Shown piece by piece: positions 1-7,889 of a DNA stretch of 23,334 nucleotides. Both the position numbers and the translations under genes were made by a program. The first letter of the stretch is position 1. Every line of letters begins with the position of its first letter. Under the pieces are notes generated by a model. That model was not told the DNA's origin and made no database searches. It worked only from the letters and a program-made list of their open reading frames with translations. The DNA comes from Bacteroidia bacterium (GTDB lineage: Bacteria > Bacteroidota > Bacteroidia > UKL13-3): positions 1 through 23,334 of the forward strand of contig JAKRSG010000114.1 in the NCBI GenBank assembly GCA_022402405.1, given 5' to 3'.

Positions 1-55
1 AAATACTCGCAACAATAAGGGTAAACTTTAAGGTAAGCGAGTTCTTTATATTCAT
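1..55 (-). CDS. N-terminus of a probable sensor histidine kinase (partial)
   Basis: Reading leftward from the ATG at 53-55, 18 open codons reach the window edge: MNIKNSLTLKFTLIVASI. A short charged start followed by a hydrophobic stretch is what the first transmembrane helix of a membrane sensor kinase looks like. The start lies 8 bases after the stop of an OmpR-family response regulator on the same strand, which is the usual place for the partner kinase. The identification is an inference from position and the first residues only, because no catalytic domain is visible. No clear ribosome binding site is seen, which is common in Bacteroidota. Confidence 0.6.
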   Translation of the reverse strand, partial: MNIKNSLTLKFTLIVASI

Positions 56-63
56 GCAGGGAA

Positions 64-747
64 TTAATTGTCGGTTTTAACAATATATCCCATGCCAACC
101 ATGGTATGAATGATTTTTTTAGAGAAGTCTTTATCTATTTTCTTACGCAAGAAATTGATATAAACATCAATTACATTAGTAGTGGTATCAAAACCTGCTG
201 CCCATACTTTCTCTAATATTTCATTTCTAGAAATAACTCTGTTTTTATTGCGAATAAGGTATTCTAATAAAGAAAATTCTTTGGCTGTTAGGTCTATTGT
301 TTTACCACCTCTTCTGGCTACTTTTCTAAGTAAATCTAGTTCTAAATCCTCTAAAACCAATATTTTCTTTTCTGGTACTGGCTCTTGAGTATATCTTTTG
401 GTAAGGGCTCTTAAACGCGCTAAAAGCTCTCTAAATTCAAATGGTTTAACTAAATAATCATCGGCGCCAGCGTCTAAACCGTTCACCTTTTCTTCGGTTG
501 CACCCAATGCTGTAAGCATTAAAATAGGAGTGGTAATGCCTTCTGCACGCAGTTCTTTGGCTACTTCCATTCCGTTTAAATACGGAATCATAACATCCAA
601 AATAATCGCATCAAACGAATTATCCATCGCCATTTTCTTGGCAAATAATCCATCATAAGCAACACTCACTTCGTTGTTTTGCTCCTCTAAACCTTGTTTT
701 AAAAATGATGCAACCTTTGGTTCATCTTCAACTACTAATAATTTCAT
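64..747 (-). CDS. OmpR/PhoB-family response regulator
   Basis: A 227-residue two-component regulator. The receiver domain (about 1-120) has the acidic pair E7/D8, the phospho-acceptor D51 in the motif ILDVMIP, the switch T79 and the invariant K101 in DDYLVKPF. The C-terminal half (about 130-225) is a winged helix of the OmpR type, with the typical LTAKEFSLLEYL and NVIDVYINFLRKKID segments and the final GYIV hairpin. It therefore binds DNA as a dimer after phosphorylation. The partner kinase probably starts 8 bases downstream and runs off the window. Length is normal for the family. Its overall look resembles CusR/RprY-like regulators of Bacteroidota, but the signal and regulon cannot be read from the sequence. 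Confidence 0.95.
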   Translation of the reverse strand: MKLLVVEDEPKVASFLKQGLEEQNNEVSVAYDGLFAKKMAMDNSFDAIILDVMIPYLNGMEVAKELRAEGITTPILMLTALGATEEKVNGLDAGADDYLVKPFEFRELLARLRALTKRYTQEPVPEKKILVLEDLELDLLRKVARRGGKTIDLTAKEFSLLEYLIRNKNRVISRNEILEKVWAAGFDTTTNVIDVYINFLRKKIDKDFSKKIIHTMVGMGYIVKTDN

Positions 748-843
748 AATATTTCGAAAACAATAATAATTCTTATTTTCATTTATTGCAGATAAAAATT
801 ATTAATATTTGTTAAATTTTGGGTTAAACTTTTCTTAAAAAAA

Positions 844-1185
844 TCAACCACCAGCCTTCTTGCATTTATATCCTAAATCGCCTAGATATTTTAAAAGTTT
901 ATCTCTAAAATCTCCCTGTATCAATATCTCATAATCTTTAGCACTACCGCCCACTCCGCAGTGTTTTTTTAGCTTGCTACAAAGCTCATTCATATCTTGG
1001 TCTGAACCAATAAAGCCCGTAACGCGCGAAACCATTTTGCCTCCACCTTTTCTATCTAAATAAATTTTTAGGTTTTGTTGCTGGGGTGGAAGCGTTTCTT
1101 GAATCTCTTCAGATTCTTGTTGGTAAGAAAAATCTGTATCGGTAGAAAACACCACACCGCTTCTGTTTTTATTTTTATTACTCAT
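844..1185 (-). CDS. yciH: SUI1/eIF1-like translation factor (YciH family)
   Basis: A 113-residue protein. The first 40 residues are polar and probably disordered. From about residue 45 comes a SUI1 domain with the family signature KLKKHCGVGGSAKDYEILIQG and a C-terminal GYKCKKAGG. In bacteria, YciH-type proteins resemble eIF1 and have been linked to start-site discrimination or translational inhibition under stress. That role is family knowledge and is not shown here. The gene begins 4 bases after the stop of the lipid kinase on the same strand, so the two are almost certainly cotranscribed. Its stop is a TGA. Confidence 0.9.
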   Translation of the reverse strand: MSNKNKNRSGVVFSTDTDFSYQQESEEIQETLPPQQQNLKIYLDRKGGGKMVSRVTGFIGSDQDMNELCSKLKKHCGVGGSAKDYEILIQGDFRDKLLKYLGDLGYKCKKAGG

Positions 1186-1189
1186 AAAG

Positions 1190-2122
1190 TTAAACCGGAA
1201 TTACAACGTTCAAAGATAAGGGATGCATGGTTATTTTTACATCTTTTGGAAACCAAATGGCTTCTCCATCTATATTTACAAAATTGTCTTTGGCTCTGCG
1301 CACCCACATGTCTTTTACCAGGGCAGTTTTTACATGCTTAGATAGGTGCAAGTTTTTAAGAAATAATTTACTTCCTAACCCAATAAAATTTAACCAATTT
1401 ACATTCTCTATAACGCTCATATTAAACTCCCCATCGTGTAACAAAGCCGGCGGCGAAATGTAGGCGTTGTTGCCATATTGTGGTCCGTTACAAATAGCCA
1501 ATATAAACGCAGAATATTTCTCTCTATAAACCTCTTTCTCTCTCTCTTTCTCTTTCTCTTTCTCTCTCTCCTTCTCCAAAACTCTCTCCACCCAAATCTC
1601 TTCCGACTTAAAACTCCTTATAGCCCTTAAACTTTCCTTAGCGTAGGTCTTAAATCCTCTACTGCCAGCTTGCGCAAAGGCTGCGCTTACGTGTGCATCA
1701 AAGCCAAATCCACATACATTAAAAAAGTAACTGTCGTTGGCGCTACCGCAATCTATTTTTATAATTTTAGATTGGTTCAGCCCGATAATGGCTTTGGCGC
1801 TTTGCATAGAAATACCAAGGGCTCTAGCCAAGCCATTGCCTGAACCAAATGGTACTATGCCTATAGCTGTTCGACTGTTTACCAACTCGCTGGCAATCTG
1901 ATTTACGGTTCCATCGCCGCCTACAGCCACGGCAATATCGTAGTTGTTTTGAACACATTCTTGAGCCAAAAAGCTTGTGTGGTCTGCGCTTTCGGTAAAG
2001 GCAAACTCGGGTTCAAACTGTTCTTTGTCTATTTTTTGCTGAACCAATTCTGGTATAAAGCCTTTGGATTTGCCTCCAGAAATGGGATTGATGATAAATC
2101 TAACGCGCTTTTTATCCGACAT
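1190..2122 (-). CDS. YegS/DagK-type lipid kinase with a charged repeat insert
   Basis: A 310-residue member of the diacylglycerol-kinase catalytic family (YegS/BmrU/DgkB type), expected to phosphorylate a lipid such as diacylglycerol using ATP at the membrane surface. The N-terminal nucleotide-binding part shows INPISGGKSKG (11-21), the invariant GGDGT (68-72) and PFGSGNGLAR (91-100). The beta-sandwich half follows with GFGFDAHV (138-145) and NGPQYGNNAYISP near 212-223. Residues 183-198 are an almost pure Glu/Lys/Arg run encoded by a CTCTTT-type repeat, placed between the two conserved parts. The run is likely a surface loop or helix that differs in length between strains. The protein is otherwise of normal length. 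It is the first gene of a probable two-gene operon with the SUI1-like gene and divergent from the dGTPase gene. Confidence 0.9.
   Translation of the reverse strand: MSDKKRVRFIINPISGGKSKGFIPELVQQKIDKEQFEPEFAFTESADHTSFLAQECVQNNYDIAVAVGGDGTVNQIASELVNSRTAIGIVPFGSGNGLARALGISMQSAKAIIGLNQSKIIKIDCGSANDSYFFNVCGFGFDAHVSAAFAQAGSRGFKTYAKESLRAIRSFKSEEIWVERVLEKEREKEKEKEREKEVYREKYSAFILAICNGPQYGNNAYISPPALLHDGEFNMSVIENVNWLNFIGLGSKLFLKNLHLSKHVKTALVKDMWVRRAKDNFVNIDGEAIWFPKDVKITMHPLSLNVVIPV
1531..1577. repeat. CT-rich microsatellite inside the lipid kinase gene
   Basis: On the plus strand this stretch is built of CTCTTT and CT steps. On the coding (minus) strand it reads as GA/GAAA repeats, translated as alternating Glu with Lys or Arg. 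The main period is 6 bases, so gain or loss of one unit keeps the reading frame and changes the protein by two residues. Slippage of a 2-base CT step would shift the frame. Confidence 0.85.
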
Positions 2123-2190
2123 GTAGTGCGAAATTTTTTGGTAAAGGTATTCATTCGTTTTACAAATAGTATATTCGACAAATTATTTTA

Positions 2191-3555
2191 ATGAACTGGA
2201 TAAATTTATTGGGAGCATTTAGGCATGGCGATAAAGAGGCTAGGCCCTTAAGTGAAGCTCAGAATAGAAGTATTTTTGAGCAAGATTATGATAGAATAAT
2301 CTTCTCTACTCCGTTTAGGCGATTACAGGATAAAACGCAGGTAATTCCGCTGCCAGAATATGATTTTGTGCATAATAGGCTTACGCATAGTATTGAGGTT
2401 AGCAGTGTAGGTAGAACGCTTGGCAAAATAGTGGGTACAGCCCTGCTAGAGAAATATCCGGAGCTAAAAACAATGCAACTTTCTCATCACGATTTTGGTG
2501 CTATTGTGGCTGCAGCAAGCTTGGCTCATGATATTGGTAATCCGCCATTCGGACATAGCGGTGAATCTGCCATATCAGAATATTTCTTAAATGGAAAAGG
2601 TGCTGTTTACCAAACTAAGTTAAGTGCAGCCGAGTGGAATGATGTAACCCGATTTGAAGGGAATGCTAATGGCTTTAGAATATTAACCAATTCTGCTAGT
2701 TCGGCAGCAGGAGGACTGCGATTAAGCTATCCAACATTAGCTGCGTTTACCAAATATCCTAAAGAAAGTTTGCCTGTACTTCCAAAAGGAAGAGCTAGTG
2801 AAAAGAAATTTGGCTATTTTCAGAGTGAACAATCTTTGTTTGATGAGCTGGCTTTGCGCCTTGGAATCATGCAAGTGCATAACGATGAAGCTAACTATTA
2901 TCGCAGGCATCCGCTAGCATTTTTGGTGGAAGCTGCTGATGATATTTGTTATCATATCATAGATTTTGAAGACGGACTAAGATTGGGTTGGATAGACTTT
3001 GAGTGGGCGGAGAAATTACTTATTCCCATTGCAGGCAAAGCTCTTTACCAAGCTAATTACGATGCCTTGCAGCATGTAGAAGAAAAAGCATCTTATTTAA
3101 GAGCGGTAGCCATTAATAGTTTAATTAAAGAAATGGCAGAGCTTTTCTTGGCGCATGAAGAGGAAATTCTGCAAGGTAATTTTGATACTTCGTTGATAAA
3201 ATTGAGTAAACATTCTCAAGAAATTGAACAGATAAAAGCCATCTCTCTGCAAAAAGTTTACAAAGCCAAAGAGGTAATAGAAATTGAGGCTGCCGGCTTT
3301 GAAGTGATTGGCGGTTTGTTAGATATGTTCTTACAAGCCTTGCAACAAATTTGTATGCCAAATGTGGTAAAAATGCAGTATAAACACAAAAAAATTGGGG
3401 AGTTATTGCCGCTGTATTTACAGAATCCTAAAAAGGAAATCAGAGAAAGTGAGTACCTCCAAATTATTTCTGTTTGCGAGTTTGTGGCTTCTTTAACTGA
3501 TAGGCATGCGATAAGTTTATTCAGAAAATTAAAAGGAATAGAACTCCCAAATTAG
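2191..3555 (+). CDS. dgt: dGTPase-like HD-domain deoxynucleotide triphosphohydrolase
   Basis: A 454-residue HD-domain protein of the deoxyguanosinetriphosphate triphosphohydrolase family, which cleaves dNTPs to nucleoside and tripolyphosphate. Landmarks are the N-terminal EQDYDRIIFSTPFRRLQDKTQV region (30-51), the metal ligand H66 in NRLTHSIEV, the HD pair at 113-114 in LAHDIGNPPFGHSGE, and the FEGNAN motif (155-160). The length fits the family. It is divergent from the lipid kinase gene with 68 bases between the two starts. A sequence close to a Bacteroidota -7 box (TATATTCG, 2170-2177, one mismatch) precedes the start. It lies next to clpP with an 87-base gap, so it probably has its own transcript. 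Such enzymes control dNTP pools, and some limit phage, but this copy sits among housekeeping genes. Confidence 0.9.
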   Translation: MNWINLLGAFRHGDKEARPLSEAQNRSIFEQDYDRIIFSTPFRRLQDKTQVIPLPEYDFVHNRLTHSIEVSSVGRTLGKIVGTALLEKYPELKTMQLSHHDFGAIVAAASLAHDIGNPPFGHSGESAISEYFLNGKGAVYQTKLSAAEWNDVTRFEGNANGFRILTNSASSAAGGLRLSYPTLAAFTKYPKESLPVLPKGRASEKKFGYFQSEQSLFDELALRLGIMQVHNDEANYYRRHPLAFLVEAADDICYHIIDFEDGLRLGWIDFEWAEKLLIPIAGKALYQANYDALQHVEEKASYLRAVAINSLIKEMAELFLAHEEEILQGNFDTSLIKLSKHSQEIEQIKAISLQKVYKAKEVIEIEAAGFEVIGGLLDMFLQALQQICMPNVVKMQYKHKKIGELLPLYLQNPKKEIRESEYLQIISVCEFVASLTDRHAISLFRKLKGIELPN

Positions 3556-3594
3556 TGAAAACATTTCAATTAATTTGGCTGTTTAGTTTGAGTA

Positions 3595-3625
3595 TTTGAT
3601 AAAATGATTGGGTTATATATATTTG
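3595..3625 (+). promoter_or_regulatory. Bacteroidota-type promoter for clpP
   Basis: TTTG at 3595-3598, a 19-base spacer and TATATTTG at 3618-3625 match the Bacteroidota pattern of TTG about 19-21 bases before TAnnTTTG. Transcription would begin near 3630, leaving a leader of about a dozen bases before the clpP ATG. Confidence 0.55.
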
Positions 3626-3642
3626 ACCAAAACAAGTAAGAT

Positions 3643-4332
3643 ATGAATTTAGGAAATGAATTCCGCAAATATGCGGTAAAACACAAAGGCATCAGTAGTT
3701 TAAAGGTTGATGCGTATATGGAAAGTACTTTCGAAGGCATGACGCGCACCGTAATTGAAGAGCGCCCAATGAACTTTAGAGAGATAGATGTATTCTCGCG
3801 TTTAATGGCAGATCGCATTTTGTTTTTAGGTATGCCTATAGACGATTATGTGGCCAATATCGTGCAAGCTCAATTGTTATTCTTAGACTCTATGGATGCT
3901 CGCAGAGATATTCAAATGTATATCAACTCTCCAGGTGGTTCTGTGTATGCAGGATTAGGAATCTATGATACCATGCAATGGGTTAATCCAAATGTGGCTA
4001 CTATCTGCACGGGTTTAGCAGCTTCTATGGCAGCAGTATTATTGTGTGCCGGCGAAAAGGGTAAGCGTTCTGCTTTGCCTCATGCTCGTGTTATGATTCA
4101 CCAACCGCTAGGTGGCGCTCAAGGTCAGGCTTCTGATATCGAAATCACCGCCCGCGAAATCCAAAAATTGAAGAAGGAATTATACGATATCATCGCTTCG
4201 CATAGTGGTCAGCCTTTTGATCGTGTGCAAGCCGATAGCGACCGTGATTATTGGATGATTGCCGCAGAAGCAAAGGAGTATGGAATGATTGATGATGTTT
4301 TGTTAAAACATAAAAAAGAAGAGTCTAAATAG
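3643..4332 (+). CDS. clpP: ATP-dependent Clp protease proteolytic subunit ClpP
   Basis: A 229-residue serine peptidase, the chamber-forming subunit of the ClpXP protease in the cytoplasm. The catalytic triad is visible as S128 in GLAASMAAVLL, H153 in RVMIHQP and D202 in DSDRDYWM. The oxyanion-loop region INSPGGSV (95-101) is intact. Compared with E. coli ClpP the N-terminus is slightly extended (about 45 residues before the conserved RIIFLG-like strand), as is usual where a propeptide is removed by self-cleavage. It is followed after 72 bases by clpX, its ATPase partner, with a hairpin in the gap. Confidence 0.97.
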   Translation: MNLGNEFRKYAVKHKGISSLKVDAYMESTFEGMTRTVIEERPMNFREIDVFSRLMADRILFLGMPIDDYVANIVQAQLLFLDSMDARRDIQMYINSPGGSVYAGLGIYDTMQWVNPNVATICTGLAASMAAVLLCAGEKGKRSALPHARVMIHQPLGGAQGQASDIEITAREIQKLKKELYDIIASHSGQPFDRVQADSDRDYWMIAAEAKEYGMIDDVLLKHKKEESK

Positions 4333-4354
4333 CATTTTAATTGTTTTATATTCG

Positions 4355-4391
4355 CAGGCTGTTCTTAGCAAAGAGCAGCCTGTATTATTTT
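4355..4391 (+). terminator. Hairpin with T-rich tail between clpP and clpX
   Basis: Two 12-base arms, 4355-4366 and 4371-4382, pair around a 4-base loop (AGCA) with a single G-U type mismatch. A T-rich run (TATTATTTT) follows. This has the form of an intrinsic terminator, only 14 bases before the clpX ATG. It could stop part of the clpP transcripts, act as an attenuator, or protect the clpP mRNA end. Confidence 0.6.
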
Positions 4392-4404
4392 AGTTGAACC
4401 CAAA

Positions 4405-5637
4405 ATGGCGAAGAAAAAAGAAGATATATGCTCTTTCTGTGGAAGAGGTAGAAGTGAAGTAAATTATTTGATTTCTGGTATTGATGCACTTATATGTGAA
4501 AATTGTATCGGACAAGCGTTTAGAATCATTAATGAGGATAAGGAAACAGAGAGTAAATCTGCTGCCATGGAGGCAATTCAATTGCTTAAGCCTGCCGAAA
4601 TAAGCGCGTATTTGGATCAGTATGTTATTGGTCAGCACGACGCTAAAAAGGTTTTAAGTGTAGCCGTTTATAATCACTTCAAAAGAGTTTTAGCCAAAAA
4701 AACAAATGATGTAGAATTAGAGAAATCAAATATTCTTATCGTTGGCGAAACGGGTACCGGAAAAACATTATTGGCAAAAACATTAGCCAGAATGTTACAA
4801 GTGCCGTTTTGTATTGCAGATGCCACCGTACTTACAGAAGCGGGTTACGTGGGCGAAGATGTAGAAAGCGTTCTTACTCGCTTATTACAATCTGCCAATT
4901 ACGATGTAGCCGCCGCCGAGCGTGGTATTATCTATATCGATGAGATGGATAAGATTAGTAGAAAAAGCGATAATCCAAGCATCACCCGCGATGTTAGTGG
5001 CGAAGGCGTTCAACAAGCGTTATTAAAGATATTAGAAGGTACCGTTTCTAATGTGCCGCCTCAAGGTGGTAGAAAACATCCAGATCAAAAAATGATTCAG
5101 ATAAATACAGAAAACATCTTGTTTATCTGCGGTGGCGCTTTTGATGGCATCGATAAAATGATTGCTCGTCGTTTGCAAACGCAAGCTATCGGTTTTAAAA
5201 CAACAGAATTACCTACTAATGGCGAAGATAACAATATGTTACAATATGTTTCTGCTGCCGATTTACGTAGCTACGGACTCATCCCAGAAATCATAGGCAG
5301 ACTCCCAGTTATCTGTCACCTAGACCCACTAGATAAAGCCACTCTAAAGCGCATTCTGGTTGAACCAAAAAATGCTTTAATTAAGCAGTATATTCACCTC
5401 ATGGCTTTAGAGAACATCACTCTAAGTTTTGAAGATGCCGTAATAAACATGATAGTAGATACTGCCTTCGAATTAAAACTTGGCGCCAGAGGATTACGCA
5501 GCATCTGCGAAGCTCTCATGATGGATTATATGTACGATGCACCTAGCTCAAAAGACGTAAAAACCATCACGATATCGGCCAAAGAAGCTAGCAAAAAAAT
5601 GGAACTCGTGAGGTTAAAGAATTTTCAGGCTGCCTAG
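4405..5637 (+). CDS. clpX: ATP-dependent Clp protease ATP-binding subunit ClpX
   Basis: A 410-residue AAA+ unfoldase that feeds substrates to ClpP. The N-terminal C4 zinc-binding domain has C9, C12, C31 and C34. The AAA+ core follows with Walker A GETGTGKT (114-121), pore loop 1 GYVGED (148-152), Walker B IIYIDEMDK (179-180 are D and E) and the RKH pore loop (223-225). The ClpP-docking tripeptide IGF is at 262-264, and the sensor region contains GRLPV. All essential parts are intact. The start ATG lies directly behind the intergenic hairpin, and the stop codon is directly followed by the REP-like cluster. Confidence 0.97.
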   Translation: MAKKKEDICSFCGRGRSEVNYLISGIDALICENCIGQAFRIINEDKETESKSAAMEAIQLLKPAEISAYLDQYVIGQHDAKKVLSVAVYNHFKRVLAKKTNDVELEKSNILIVGETGTGKTLLAKTLARMLQVPFCIADATVLTEAGYVGEDVESVLTRLLQSANYDVAAAERGIIYIDEMDKISRKSDNPSITRDVSGEGVQQALLKILEGTVSNVPPQGGRKHPDQKMIQINTENILFICGGAFDGIDKMIARRLQTQAIGFKTTELPTNGEDNNMLQYVSAADLRSYGLIPEIIGRLPVICHLDPLDKATLKRILVEPKNALIKQYIHLMALENITLSFEDAVINMIVDTAFELKLGARGLRSICEALMMDYMYDAPSSKDVKTITISAKEASKKMELVRLKNFQAA

Positions 5638-6155
5638 GGGGGAAGGAATCCGAAATTCTAAATCCGAAATTCGAAAATAGTTAGCCCTGAAAGGGTGTGA
5701 TATGTTAAGATAGGGTGTGAGCCCTATCTGTACCATGATGCCGCGTTATATTAGCCCTGAAAGGGTGTAATCTTCTGCTTCTACTGGGATGTGTGTGGTG
5801 ATCGTGAATCGTACTCGATGGGTTACACTCATCGCTACGTATTCGGTGTGCTACACCCGTCGCTACGTATTCGATGGGCTGCACCCATCGCTACGTATTC
5901 GATGGGCTGCACCCATCGCTAGCAGATTGCACCCTTTCAGGGCTTTTTGTTTCTACGTGGATGTGTATCGTGTTACGATGGGCTTCACCCATCGTTGGTG
6001 GATGGCGCCCTTTCAGGGCTTTTTGTTTTTACACCGAAGTATAGTTGGCCCTGAAGGGGTTTAATATGTTAAAATATGGTTCAGCCTTATCTGTACCAAA
6101 AGGCTGCACCTCCTTAGCCCTGAAAGGGCGCAATCATTCAGCATCGGGTAATATA
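5638..6155. repeat. REP/BIME-like palindrome cluster next to the RAYT gene
   Basis: This gene-free stretch is filled with repeats. Six copies of a palindromic core AGCCCTGAAAGGGyGyAAT are seen: forward at 5681-5701, 5751-5771, 6045-6065 (degenerate) and 6114-6134; reversed at 5926-5944 and 6004-6020. The forward copies form two related modules of about 90 bases (5681-5771 and 6045-6134). In each, a core is followed by ATGTTAA, a hairpin (GATAGGG/CCCTATC, 5709-5728, decayed in the second module), CTGTACCA and a second core. The two reversed cores are each followed by GCTTTTTGTTT and may act as weak terminators. A 12-base direct repeat AATCCGAAATTC (5647-5658, 5661-5672) lies just after clpX. 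The last core ends 21 bases from the stop of the RAYT gene. Confidence 0.85.
5816..5925. repeat. 28-bp tandem repeat, four hairpin units
   Basis: Four head-to-tail units at 5816-5843, 5844-5871, 5872-5899 and 5900-5925 (last one shortened). Each unit has an inverted repeat, best as CGATGGG-CTGCA-CCCATCG, followed by CTACGTATT. Unit 2 is the most diverged. A fifth, separate hairpin of the same kind is at 5976-5994. The array lies between a forward and a reversed REP-like core. Confidence 0.85.
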
Positions 6156-6608
6156 CTATTCCCAAACGTACTTCTCATCATATTCAACTTTATACTTTTT
6201 TAGAAAGGCTCGATATTCTTCTTGAAAGCTTTTCTTGCTGTGATGTTGGTGCTGATTAGTAATGTATGCAATGACGGTATCTACTTGTGCGGGATTGACT
6301 GAAAATACTCCGTAACCATCCTGCCAGTAAAAATTTTCGTAGCCGGTTCCTTTAGACTTAATCCATTTAGATGAATGTGATTTTAGTTCTTCAAGTAACT
6401 TCATTAATGCTACCTTTTTGGATAACATACAAAGGATATGTATATGGTCTGTATAGCCGCCTACTTTAATTACTTGGCAGTCGAGTTTGTTGCAAATACC
6501 ACCGAGGTAGCTATGCAGTTCTGCTTCTACGGGTGGATGTATCAGCGGCTCTCGATGTTTGGTGCTGAATACGATATGTATATAATTTTTAATGAGTGAC
6601 TGTCCCAT
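6156..6608 (-). CDS. rayT: REP-associated tyrosine transposase (Y1/HUH, IS200-like TnpA)
   Basis: A 150-residue Y1 transposase-fold protein. The family N-terminus NYIHIVFSTKHREPLI, the metal-binding HUH motif in GGYTDHIHIL (two His around a hydrophobic residue), and the C-terminal part YITNQHQHH with the likely nucleophilic Tyr are all present. The longer open frame (to 6791) adds 61 residues unlike the family, so I chose the ATG at 6606-6608. No terminal repeats of a classic insertion sequence are seen. Instead a cluster of REP-like palindromes directly follows the stop, as is usual for single-copy RAYT genes that act on REP sequences. It is probably intact and marks the left border of the defence island. 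Confidence 0.9.
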   Translation of the reverse strand: MGQSLIKNYIHIVFSTKHREPLIHPPVEAELHSYLGGICNKLDCQVIKVGGYTDHIHILCMLSKKVALMKLLEELKSHSSKWIKSKGTGYENFYWQDGYGVFSVNPAQVDTVIAYITNQHQHHSKKSFQEEYRAFLKKYKVEYDEKYVWE

Positions 6609-6840
6609 AGTGTTTATATTTTGGCTTTTGAATATAGGTAAATGCTTCTTCTCTATCCTGCTCGTGTTATAGCCCAAGTAAGCATGTTGTTGTTTACATT
6701 TACTTCGTTTCTCATGGTTGAGATTCTTCGCTGGCGCTCTGGATGAGCCTAACTTAGAGGTTTTAATGACACAGGTGTATAGAAAATACAAATTTTTATG
6801 CGGATTAATTGTTAAACCAGCTTAGTATTTGTTTAAATAA

Positions 6841-7872
6841 CTATAAATCTGCTAAACTTGAATTTTTTCTTATATATGATTTACCATCAACAAGGTTTAA
6901 TTTTCTTGCTTCATAAGTGATACTTAACCAATCGAAATTAAGATTTTCTTGAATTTCTGAGCTTGAAAAAATTAGCAGTGTCGAAACGATATTATTAGGA
7001 CTTATTTCGTCGATTCCATTAACATCTGGGTTATTTGCATTATGTTTATTCAGAGTTTCCTTATCATACAGACTTATTTGCTTTTCCTCAATTTTGTTAC
7101 AGAAATAAATTTGACCCTTTTGATTTGAGAATTGTAATGTATTTAGCAAATGAATATCCTTAACATTGGATACATTGAATATTGATTTTTTCTTCGGTCC
7201 AATATTGTAGGCACCGCTGTCATAGAGAGCCAACAAGGTATTACTGGATAATGGAAGGAATAAAATTAATCCAATAGTAGAGTATCCGGTTTTGCTAATT
7301 TTCAATTGTTTTGAAATATACAGTTTGTTGTATTTTACTAATGGATGGTCTGAAGTGATAAATGGAATATTTGTATTGTTTTTGATAACTTTGTAATCCA
7401 AGTCCTTAATACATTTCATCACACGAGAGGACATTCTAAATGATTCAGCAATCGCTTCTCTTTTTCCGATCTCTAGTTTTACGTTTGAAGGGTGCTTACC
7501 AGCAATTATTTCATCTCCTATAATTAATTGATTCATTAATAAATCAATTGCAGTAGGAGTCCTCATAGCCATTGTACTGATAAAGGTTAATAATTGAGCA
7601 TATTCAATTGAGTTTTTTCTTACAATAATACCACGTTTAGTAATTTTAGTTAACACACTTGCCCAAGCACCCTCATATTTAGCAAAAAAATTCTCAATGA
7701 CTTCATCTTTACCATAAAAATGTTTTTTGCTTGCCTGATTTTTAATGGAAGTACTATCGGAAAAAATATTATTTTTCCTATTATAAATACCAATTGATTT
7801 GCGGTCATCATTATTCGAAAAATTCCGCAAATAAAACTGAGGTATATAATGTTGATTTTCTTTATTAGCCAA
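6841..7872 (-). CDS. DUF4238-family protein with a TTG start
   Basis: A 343-residue protein of the DUF4238 type. The N-terminal signature HYIPQFYLRNFS (8-19) and the later FITSDHPLVKYN and ILFLPLSSNTLLALYD segments are the usual landmarks. The function of the family is unknown; it is found repeatedly in accessory and defence regions. The start is TTG at 7870-7872. No ATG is possible upstream because an in-frame TAA lies 6 bases before it, and the next downstream Met would remove the signature. It is the last gene of the run of minus-strand genes that starts with hsdR and lies 17 bases behind the 112-residue gene, so it is probably translated from the same message as the SIR2-like protein. Confidence 0.8.
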   Translation of the reverse strand: MANKENQHYIPQFYLRNFSNNDDRKSIGIYNRKNNIFSDSTSIKNQASKKHFYGKDEVIENFFAKYEGAWASVLTKITKRGIIVRKNSIEYAQLLTFISTMAMRTPTAIDLLMNQLIIGDEIIAGKHPSNVKLEIGKREAIAESFRMSSRVMKCIKDLDYKVIKNNTNIPFITSDHPLVKYNKLYISKQLKISKTGYSTIGLILFLPLSSNTLLALYDSGAYNIGPKKKSIFNVSNVKDIHLLNTLQFSNQKGQIYFCNKIEEKQISLYDKETLNKHNANNPDVNGIDEISPNNIVSTLLIFSSSEIQENLNFDWLSITYEARKLNLVDGKSYIRKNSSLADL

Positions 7873-7889
7873 ACGTTTTTTACTTAATT

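Noticed and set aside
2191..3555. dGTPase as part of the defence island
   Set aside because: It sits among conserved housekeeping genes, 2.5 kb from the island and on the other side of clpPX; a pool-cleaning role is more likely.
5816..5925. The 28-bp repeats as a CRISPR array
   Set aside because: Units are head-to-tail with no spacers between them, and no cas genes are present.
5789..6064. A 91-codon open frame on the plus strand after clpX
   Set aside because: It runs through the tandem hairpins and REP-like cores; its repeated protein text is only the translation of the repeats.
6609..6791. N-terminal extension of the RAYT transposase by 61 codons
   Set aside because: The extra residues do not resemble the family, whose proteins begin at MGQSLIKNYIHIVFSTK; the ATG at 6608 fits.
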